The notes under the pieces are model-generated. The model saw only the letters and a list, made by a program, of their open reading frames with translations, was not told the DNA's origin and made no database searches. From Cellulomonadaceae bacterium (GTDB taxonomy: Bacteria > Actinomycetota > Actinomycetes > Actinomycetales > Cellulomonadaceae), in the NCBI GenBank assembly GCA_031282935.1, contig JAITCS010000108.1, positions 1 to 12,410 of the forward strand: a stretch of 12,410 bases of DNA. The letters are read 5' to 3'. The translations under genes were made by a program, and so were the position numbers. Position 1 is the stretch's first letter, and each line of letters begins with the position of its first letter. Positions 7,178-12,410 of the stretch are shown one piece after another.

Positions 7178-8491
7178 TTAACTGGCGCCAGGGCTAAAGG
7201 AGGCCAGCCGCCGGTCAATCAGTTCCTGGGTTTTCGCCAGGAACTCCGCGTCGGGAGGCGTTATGGGCGGCAATTCTCGGCCCGCAAAGTGCTCGTCAAG
7301 CAGCATCAGCGGGGTGAGGTTGTAATCATCCATAATCGCTTGCTGCCACACATCGGTATCCACATAACGGTCCAAAATTACGGCCGATAACATGCCCACA
7401 TAATAGCCCTCAAGCACTAGGCCGGTAGTCACTCGGTTTTCATAGTCAATTTGACCAGTCCAATAAGCCAAAGCCTGCGCTAAATCGGCTCGCGAATTAA
7501 TGGTATCGGGAAATAAAGTACGCAAACTGGCAACCGTGTCGAAATAAAAGGCAGTGCCCTCGCCCCGGTCTTGATTAATTGCGATATCGTGTTGCTCCGG
7601 GTAACCGGCCCGGAACCAATGATAAGTAGCCAGCGCTTGCAGCACCAGGTTTTCATCGTCCGGATTTGCGGCCGCCAAACGTAAATCGCGGATCAACATT
7701 CGGCGCGCCACCCGGGCGTCAAAATAGTCCAAAAACTCATCGCGTTCGGCATTCACCGAGGCCATTAGTTCCGCGAACTCTTCCTCGCTAATCAGCAACT
7801 CCCCGGCTTCATAATCGAAAGCGGCCGAAAAAGGATCAGCCCAGGTGGTCTGCTCTATGGAGTGGAAACCCTCATGTACTCCCATTCGGAAAGGCTCCAT
7901 CGGGCCAAAAGCCGGTTCCGCAGTTGTCCAGTTGTTAAGGTTGTCAGCGTTAACGGCCAAGAAAAACCCTTGCGTGCCCGTTTCATCGGCCAACGGGTTT
8001 GCCGGGATGTGGTGATATCCGATTTCCATCATATCTGGGTCGGCACCCAATTCCAGAGCTTCCTCAAGCGTGATCTCGCGGTTAGTGCCATCGGCTGAAA
8101 TCAAATAGAGTTCCTGGTTCGCCGTATTTTGCGCGTTTTTCACGATAACATAAAGGCCAGTCAGATGATTACCGCGCCACAGCTCGGGAGCCATTTCGTT
8201 GTAGAGCCGGATTTTATTCGACAAGAAATCAAGGTGTTCCGCGAAAGTCCGGGGCGCCACAATAGAATCCATGCTAAAACGATTAGCGGATTCGACAGAA
8301 GTGGCAGGCTCGGTAACTGCGGGCGAAGGCGCAGGCTCCGCAGGCGACGCAGGCGCGGGTTCGGCAGGGGTGCCTGTGGGATCAATTTCGACGACCGGCG
8401 CTGCCGGATTATTTACTTCAGAGGTGCAAGCCGATGCCATAAGCACAACTATAAGGCCCAGAGCCACTGCCGGTTTCAATGTTTTCTTCAC
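7178..8491 (-). CDS. Secreted lipoprotein with HExxH zinc-metallopeptidase signature
   Basis: A 437-aa predicted lipoprotein. The signal peptide (KK, then a hydrophobic core 7-19) ends in the lipobox ASAC with the lipidated Cys at 22, so the mature protein is anchored outside the membrane. Residues 24-66 are a Pro/Ala/Glu/Thr-rich spacer that would hold the domain away from the membrane. The folded part contains HEGFH (206-210), the HExxH zinc site, and EGTAFYFD (311-318), where E311 is a plausible third ligand of a gluzincin-type site. I do not recognise the family by name; peptidase function is inferred from the motif. Start is GTG 8491, with AAAGGAA about 5 bases upstream; the in-frame codon just before it is TAA. 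It is transcribed away from the ATPase from a recognisable promoter, through a leader made largely of 15-bp repeats. Its codon use is more A/T-rich than the flanking genes. Confidence 0.82.
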   Translation of the reverse strand: MKKTLKPAVALGLIVVLMASACTSEVNNPAAPVVEIDPTGTPAEPAPASPAEPAPSPAVTEPATSVESANRFSMDSIVAPRTFAEHLDFLSNKIRLYNEMAPELWRGNHLTGLYVIVKNAQNTANQELYLISADGTNREITLEEALELGADPDMMEIGYHHIPANPLADETGTQGFFLAVNADNLNNWTTAEPAFGPMEPFRMGVHEGFHSIEQTTWADPFSAAFDYEAGELLISEEEFAELMASVNAERDEFLDYFDARVARRMLIRDLRLAAANPDDENLVLQALATYHWFRAGYPEQHDIAINQDRGEGTAFYFDTVASLRTLFPDTINSRADLAQALAYWTGQIDYENRVTTGLVLEGYYVGMLSAVILDRYVDTDVWQQAIMDDYNLTPLMLLDEHFAGRELPPITPPDAEFLAKTQELIDRRLASFSPGAS

Positions 8492-8496
8492 TTAGT

Positions 8497-8556
8497 TTCC
8501 TTTGCTCAATTTTCCAGCGCTCGATGTTCCAGCGCTCAATCTTCCAGCGCTCGATT
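8497..8556 (-). repeat. Four 15-bp tandem repeats in the lipoprotein mRNA leader
   Basis: Three near-identical 15-bp units (8512-8526, 8527-8541, 8542-8556; plus-strand form TTCCAGCGCTCRATN) are joined by a degenerate fourth (8497-8511, TTCCTTTGCTCAATT), and TTCC begins a fifth at 8557. In the mRNA each unit puts GGAA at 15-base intervals, and the GGAA of the degenerate unit belongs to the probable Shine-Dalgarno sequence. Confidence 0.85.
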
Positions 8557-8599
8557 TTCCAAAGAGGTTTCAATGCGTAGGTGCGTGGGCGCGATTCAG

Positions 8600-8630
8600 A
8601 TTATACGCAATTCTGCTGCTTGGGCGTCAA
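8600..8630 (-). promoter_or_regulatory. Sigma-70-type promoter of the lipoprotein gene
   Basis: On the minus strand TTGACG (8630-8625) and a perfect TATAAT (8605-8600) are separated by 19 bases, longer than the optimum of 17. Transcription would begin near 8593, leaving a leader of roughly 100 bases that contains the whole 15-bp repeat array. Confidence 0.5.
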
Positions 8631-8665
8631 AGCGTCGTACCAAATCCTAAAACCACCAATCATTG

Positions 8666-8714
8666 CGCGCCAAATACTCATGGCCTACCGCGCCGTATTG
8701 AGTGGCGCGTTTTT
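8666..8714 (+). terminator. Plus-strand intrinsic terminator without an upstream gene
   Basis: CGCGCC (8689-8694) pairs with GGCGCG (8704-8709) around a 9-base loop and is followed by five T (8710-8714). A second 5' arm, CGCGCCA at 8666-8672, can pair with the same 3' arm (TGGCGCG, 8703-8709), extended by CTCA 8677-8680 with TGAG 8699-8702 across an AATA bulge. No plus-strand gene precedes it in the divergent region; the ATPase start lies 107 bases downstream. It may be an attenuator, the end of a small RNA, or an insulator. The remainder of 8561-8821 holds the lipoprotein promoter and no gene I can support. Confidence 0.55.
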
Positions 8715-8821
8715 GCGCTCAACCAGCCTTGAACGTTACCCTTGACCAGCGCCGATATGTGTTGCCATGTATTAGTGCATCCAATAAACAAATCATCCGA
8801 CCCTCAACGAGGAGACCATAA

Positions 8822-11626
8822 ATGGTTACGCCCTGGGCGAGTGAACCGAGCAGCGTGCTCGCGGAACTCGATGTCACCGCCGATTCCGGCCTGACCGGAG
8901 CAGAGGCCGCCCGCCGCCTCGTGCAATACGGTCGCAACAAACTACCTGAACCCAAAAAGACGCCGTGGTACATGCGCCTCTTGGGTCACATGAAGAACGT
9001 CATCATCATCATTCTGCTGGTGGCCGCTGTAGCGAAGTTCGCGCTCGGCAGCTACGTGGATGGTTGGGTGCTGTTAGCGGTAGTCGTCATCACCATCGCC
9101 ATCGGGATGGTGCAAGAGGGCCGGGCCGAGAAGTCGCTCGACGCCATCAAGAAGATGCTCTCCCTGAACGCCCTCGCCCTGCGCGACGGCCAGTGGGCCG
9201 AGATTGACGCCGAAACCCTGGTGCCCGGTGACATCATCCGCATCAAGGCTGGCGACCGCGCCCCCGCTGATGCCCGCATCTTGGAGACCACCAACCTGCA
9301 AATCGAGGAAGCCGCGCTGACCGGCGAGTCGGTTCCCGCCGAAAAGACTGTGGCCCCGCTGGCTGAGAAAGCTGGCCTGGGAGACCGCACCAACATGCTG
9401 TTCAGCTCCACCATCATCGTGGCTGGCACCGGCACCGCCGTAATCACTGGCACGGCCGCCGACACCGAAATCGGCCGTATCCAGGACCTGATGGCCTCTG
9501 CGACCCATGAGGAAACCCCGCTCAGCCGCACCATGGACAAGTTCGGCAAGAACATTGCCGTGCTCGTTCTGATCGTCGCTTCGATCATGGCCGTGGTTGG
9601 CTGGTTCGTACACCAGATGGACGCTTTTGACGTGATTTCGTCTGCTGTGGCTGTGGCCGCTGCCGCGATTCCGGAAGGTTTGTCGGCCGTGGTTACCATC
9701 GCCCTAGCGATGGGCGTGGCCGCGATGGCGCAACGCAATTCCATCAGCCGTAACCTCACCTCCACTGAAACCCTCGGCGCGGTTTCCACCATTTGTTCGG
9801 ACAAGACCGGTACTCTCACCCAGAACGAGATGACTGTTCGCGTGGTGCGCACTCGTTCTCACGAGTATGCCGTGGGTGGCACCGGATACGAGCCGCGCGG
9901 GGAACTCTCCGTGGACGGCGGTCGCCAGTGCAAGGCTGCCGAACTCCCCATCGAAATGATGTCGCTGGCTGATGTTTCCGTGAACTGCAACGACGCCATG
10001 ATCTCTGAGGATGATCGCGGCCTGTGGACCCTCACCGGGGAGCCCACCGAGGGCTCGATGCTGGTGCTCGGCAACAAGGTTGGGCGTTACTCCGATGGCT
10101 GGACTCGTATCGCCGAAATCCCGTTCGATTCCGCCAACAAATACATGGCAACTTTGGTGGACGACGCCGCTGGGGAACGCCACATCTTTGTCAAGGGCGC
10201 CCTGGATCAGGTGATGGACCACTGCGTTTCCCAACTTGGTGCCAATGGCCCCGAGGCGTTGGATGTTGATTTCTGGCACGCCGAAATGACCACCATGGCC
10301 GCCCAAGGCCTGCGCGTTTTGGCCGCAGCCCGCGCTGACGTTTCGAGCGACGTGACCACGCTGGTTGACCCGGCTGATGGTGGCCCGCAGAACCTTATGC
10401 TAGTGGGTATCGTGGGCATTGTGGATCCGCCACGCCCGGAGGCCATCCAGTCCATCGCCGAGGCGCACGCTGCCTCGATTGACGTCAAGATGATCACCGG
10501 TGACCACGTGATCACCGCCAAGGCGATTGCCCAGGAAATGGGGATCACTCACGGTGAGGCGCGCGCGCTGACCGGCCCTGAGCTGGAACTCATGTCCGAT
10601 GAGGACTTGCAGGCCGTTGTGCGGGAAACCCATGTGTTCGCTCGGGTTTCGCCAGAACACAAGATCCGCATTGTGCGCGCCCTGCAAGCTCACGGCGAGA
10701 TTGTGGCCATGACGGGTGACGGCGTGAACGACGCTCCGGCGTTGTCGCAGGCCAACGTGGGTGTTGCCATGGGTGTCAAGGGCACCGAGGCCACCAAGGC
10801 TGCCGCTGACCTGATCCTGTTGGACGACAATTTCAGCACCATCGAGAAGGCGATCTTCGAGGGCCGTCGCGTGTTCGACAACATCAAGAAGTGCGCCATG
10901 TTCGCGCTGCCCGCTAACGTGGCTCAGACTACCGGTATTCTACTGGCGTCGTTCCTGGGCTGGCGTTTTGTCGAGGGCTCGAACATGATCACCGCCCCGT
11001 TGACCCCCACCTTGATCCTGTGGCTCAACATGGTTGTGGCCGTCTGCCTCGACTTGACCTTCGCGTCCGAGCCGGGTGAGCCTGGCCTGATGCGTCGCCG
11101 TCCGCGCGATGTCAACCAGCCGTTGATCACCAAGCGTTACGCTCGCCACATCTTCATCTTCGGTTGGACGATGGCCTTCTTCGAGGTTGGCATCTTCTTG
11201 CTGGAGATGGGTCGGGTGCCGTTCTTGTCCGCTTTGATCGGGCCAGAGGTGGTCACTTTGGCTGGCGCTCGTTCTGCCGCGCTGTCCATGCTGATGTTGG
11301 CTCAGGTTGCTCACGTGTTCAACGTGCGTCGCATCAACTCCTCCTCGTTCACCTGGGACATCTTCCGTGGTAACAAGGCGCTGGGCATCTCGCTGGTAAT
11401 CCTGGCAGTTTCCCATGTGGCACTGATGTACATCCCGGCCATGAACCGCCTGTTCGGCATCACCCCGACCTCGTTGCGTCAATGGGCGATCATCATTCCT
11501 TCCGCGTTCGTCGTATTCTGCGCTATTGAGGGCCTGAAGTGGCTGTTCAAGAAGGGCGAGGATGCCGCAGACGCTAAGGCGATGGCAAAGAAAGCGGCTG
11601 AAAAGGAATACAGCTTAGCCGCTTAG
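8822..11626 (+). CDS. P2-type cation-transporting ATPase (Ca2+-ATPase-like)
   Basis: A 934-aa membrane pump, normal length for the P2 group. The N-terminal cation-ATPase domain (about 1-50) is followed by TM1-2 (58-97). The actuator domain has TGES (167-170). TM3-4 carry AAIPEGL (281-287). The phosphorylation site is DKTGT with D327, and the nucleotide domain has KGA (458-460). MITGD (557-561) and MTGDGVND (630-637) are the hinge and Mg2+ sites. TM5-10 span about 692-908. All catalytic motifs are intact. In the ion site, E285 (SERCA E309), N699 (N768) and N736 (N796) are kept, but Q702, V739 and A740 replace E771, T799 and D800, so classic two-Ca2+ transport is doubtful; another cation is possible. 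Start ATG 8822 has GAGGAG 7 bases upstream. Codons are strongly biased to NNC/NNG, unlike the lipoprotein, which suggests high expression. An antiporter gene follows after a terminator. Confidence 0.92.
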   Translation: MVTPWASEPSSVLAELDVTADSGLTGAEAARRLVQYGRNKLPEPKKTPWYMRLLGHMKNVIIIILLVAAVAKFALGSYVDGWVLLAVVVITIAIGMVQEGRAEKSLDAIKKMLSLNALALRDGQWAEIDAETLVPGDIIRIKAGDRAPADARILETTNLQIEEAALTGESVPAEKTVAPLAEKAGLGDRTNMLFSSTIIVAGTGTAVITGTAADTEIGRIQDLMASATHEETPLSRTMDKFGKNIAVLVLIVASIMAVVGWFVHQMDAFDVISSAVAVAAAAIPEGLSAVVTIALAMGVAAMAQRNSISRNLTSTETLGAVSTICSDKTGTLTQNEMTVRVVRTRSHEYAVGGTGYEPRGELSVDGGRQCKAAELPIEMMSLADVSVNCNDAMISEDDRGLWTLTGEPTEGSMLVLGNKVGRYSDGWTRIAEIPFDSANKYMATLVDDAAGERHIFVKGALDQVMDHCVSQLGANGPEALDVDFWHAEMTTMAAQGLRVLAAARADVSSDVTTLVDPADGGPQNLMLVGIVGIVDPPRPEAIQSIAEAHAASIDVKMITGDHVITAKAIAQEMGITHGEARALTGPELELMSDEDLQAVVRETHVFARVSPEHKIRIVRALQAHGEIVAMTGDGVNDAPALSQANVGVAMGVKGTEATKAAADLILLDDNFSTIEKAIFEGRRVFDNIKKCAMFALPANVAQTTGILLASFLGWRFVEGSNMITAPLTPTLILWLNMVVAVCLDLTFASEPGEPGLMRRRPRDVNQPLITKRYARHIFIFGWTMAFFEVGIFLLEMGRVPFLSALIGPEVVTLAGARSAALSMLMLAQVAHVFNVRRINSSSFTWDIFRGNKALGISLVILAVSHVALMYIPAMNRLFGITPTSLRQWAIIIPSAFVVFCAIEGLKWLFKKGEDAADAKAMAKKAAEKEYSLAA

Positions 11627-11660
11627 TAGTATTACAGTTACCTTCTTGGTAATTCCGCGC

Positions 11661-11702
11661 AGGTGCGGGGCTGATTGTTGATTGGCCCCGCACCTCATTT
11701 TT
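11661..11702 (+). terminator. Strong intrinsic terminator after the ATPase gene
   Basis: A perfect 11-bp stem (AGGTGCGGGGC at 11661-11671 with GCCCCGCACCT at 11685-11695) encloses a 13-base loop and is followed by CATTTTTG, a run of five T at 11698-11702. It begins 34 bases after the ATPase stop and should separate its transcript from that of the antiporter. Confidence 0.9.
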
Positions 11703-11736
11703 GTTGGTGTAGTTTTTTCATTTTTAGAAGTTTGTT

Positions 11737-12410
11737 TTGGATATCTTAATTCTTTTAGCCGGATTAGCGCTGCTGGTTGTGGGCGGCGAATTCGTGGTCA
11801 CTCACGGGGTGCGCATCGCCTCTTTCTTCCGCATTTCGCCGATGATTATCGGTTTGACCGTGGTGGCGTTGGGCACTTCATTGCCGGAATTGGCTGTTGG
11901 CATTGACGGTATGCGCCGAGGCGTGGGCGACGTGGTGCTGGGCAACGTGGTTGGCACCGACATCGTCAACATTCTGCTAATTTTGGGGCTATCGGCTTTG
12001 ATCCGGCCCATCAGCGTGCCGCCGGGCATACTTAGTTTTGACTTACCGATGATGACTTTGTCCTCCGTTTTCTTTTTGCTGCTGGCCAGAGATGGGTATT
12101 TATCGGCTGGCAACGGCTTGACTTTACTTATGGCCGGTTTGGTGTATTTGGGGTTCGTTATTTTTAGTGCCCGACGGCGCGGGGCTCGGGCTGGAGGGGC
12201 CGACGAGGTTACTGAGACCCCCGTTGTTGAGGTTTCGGGCGTTGGTTCCGCTAGTTCTGCCGGTTCTGTTGGTGGCGCTGGTTTCGTTGCTGCTGGTGCT
12301 GCCGGTTCCGCTGACGGGCAGGTTGCCGGGCACGGCGCCGGTGAGGTGGTAACTGGCCGCAACGCCATCATTTCGGCCGTGCTACTTGTTGTCGGGCTAG
12401 CTGCGATTAT
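11737..12410 (+). CDS. CaCA-family Na+/Ca2+ antiporter, N-terminal 224 residues, 3' end outside the window
   Basis: An integral membrane exchanger of the YrbG-like Ca2+:cation antiporter family, open to the window edge. Helix 1 is 2-16. The alpha-1 repeat reads SPMIIGLTVVALGTSLPEL (34-52), with the ion-binding Glu at 51, and continues GNVVGTDIVNILLILG (69-84). Further helices are about 101-117 and 126-145, and another begins near 208. In most relatives the second alpha-1 motif is GSN; here it is GTD (D75). Between the two halves lies an unusually long Gly/Ala/Ser/Val-rich hydrophilic linker (about 151-207). The frame opens after TAG 11725-11727 and the only start codon before helix 1 is TTG 11737, with AGAAG 6 bases upstream (11726-11730). 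TTGTTG (11701-11706) and TAGAAG (11725-11730), 18 bases apart, are a weak promoter candidate. Together with the ATPase it suggests cation, probably Ca2+, export. Confidence 0.85.
   Translation, partial: MDILILLAGLALLVVGGEFVVTHGVRIASFFRISPMIIGLTVVALGTSLPELAVGIDGMRRGVGDVVLGNVVGTDIVNILLILGLSALIRPISVPPGILSFDLPMMTLSSVFFLLLARDGYLSAGNGLTLLMAGLVYLGFVIFSARRRGARAGGADEVTETPVVEVSGVGSASSAGSVGGAGFVAAGAAGSADGQVAGHGAGEVVTGRNAIISAVLLVVGLAAI

Noticed and set aside
8502..8732. Plus-strand open frame with repeated FPALD-like peptides
   Set aside because: It is the translation of the 15-bp leader repeats, with no ribosome binding site, and it runs through the terminator at 8689-8714.
8729..8776. ATPase promoter using TTGAAC (8729-8734) or TTGACC (8742-8747)
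   Set aside because: No acceptable -10 hexamer is found at 16-19 bases; the best match, TATTAG at 8770-8775, is 22 bases from TTGACC.
10500..10520. CACGTG-centred near-palindrome in the ATPase gene, considered as a second parS
   Set aside because: Flanking bases do not match TGTT/AACA, and the sequence is explained by the conserved TGDHVITA codons.
11304..11320. Another CACGTG core in the ATPase gene
   Set aside because: The surrounding bases deviate from the ParB consensus at several positions.

Overview
The window looks like a chromosomal segment of a moderately high-GC actinobacterium (Actinomycetota; an Actinomycetaceae-like relative is only a guess). The grounds are GC-rich third codon positions, Pro/Ala/Gly-rich linkers, GTG and TTG starts, a probable leaderless gene, and protein families common in that phylum. 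I see no rRNA, tRNA, CRISPR array, insertion sequence or phage module.

Layout. 1-191 (+): C-terminal end of a small coiled-coil protein, ending in a 20-bp tandem duplication. 296-1261 (+): a zinc-free MDR-family NAD(P)H oxidoreductase behind a perfect -10 box, probably leaderless. 1342-2106 (+): a YwaF/TMEM164-type membrane protein. Convergent to these, on the minus strand: a 568-aa protein of unknown function whose coding sequence contains a textbook ParB site (parS, 3135-3150); a ~1030-residue FAD plus [4Fe-4S] plus CCG-domain D-2-hydroxyacid dehydrogenase of the YdiJ type; and, upstream of it behind a GC-rich hairpin, a lipoprotein with an HExxH zinc-peptidase signature. A 330-bp divergent region (8492-8821) holds a 15-bp tandem repeat in the lipoprotein leader, a minus-strand promoter, and a plus-strand terminator with no gene in front of it. 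Then come (+) a 934-aa P2-type cation ATPase, a strong terminator, and the start of a CaCA-family Na+/Ca2+ antiporter that runs off the window.

How the genes may work together. The ATPase and the antiporter form a cation (probably Ca2+) efflux neighbourhood, yet the ATPase lacks two of the acidic residues that bind Ca2+ in SERCA. The oxidoreductase and the FAD/Fe-S dehydrogenase are independent redox enzymes. The parS site suggests the window lies in the origin-proximal part of the chromosome.

Most promising for follow-up: the HExxH lipoprotein with its repeat-containing leader; the parS inside a gene; the orphan terminator ahead of the ATPase; the altered ion site of the ATPase; and two low-complexity linkers whose shifted frame encodes a membrane helix. 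I did not find clear evidence of a multi-gene new defence or biosynthetic system.
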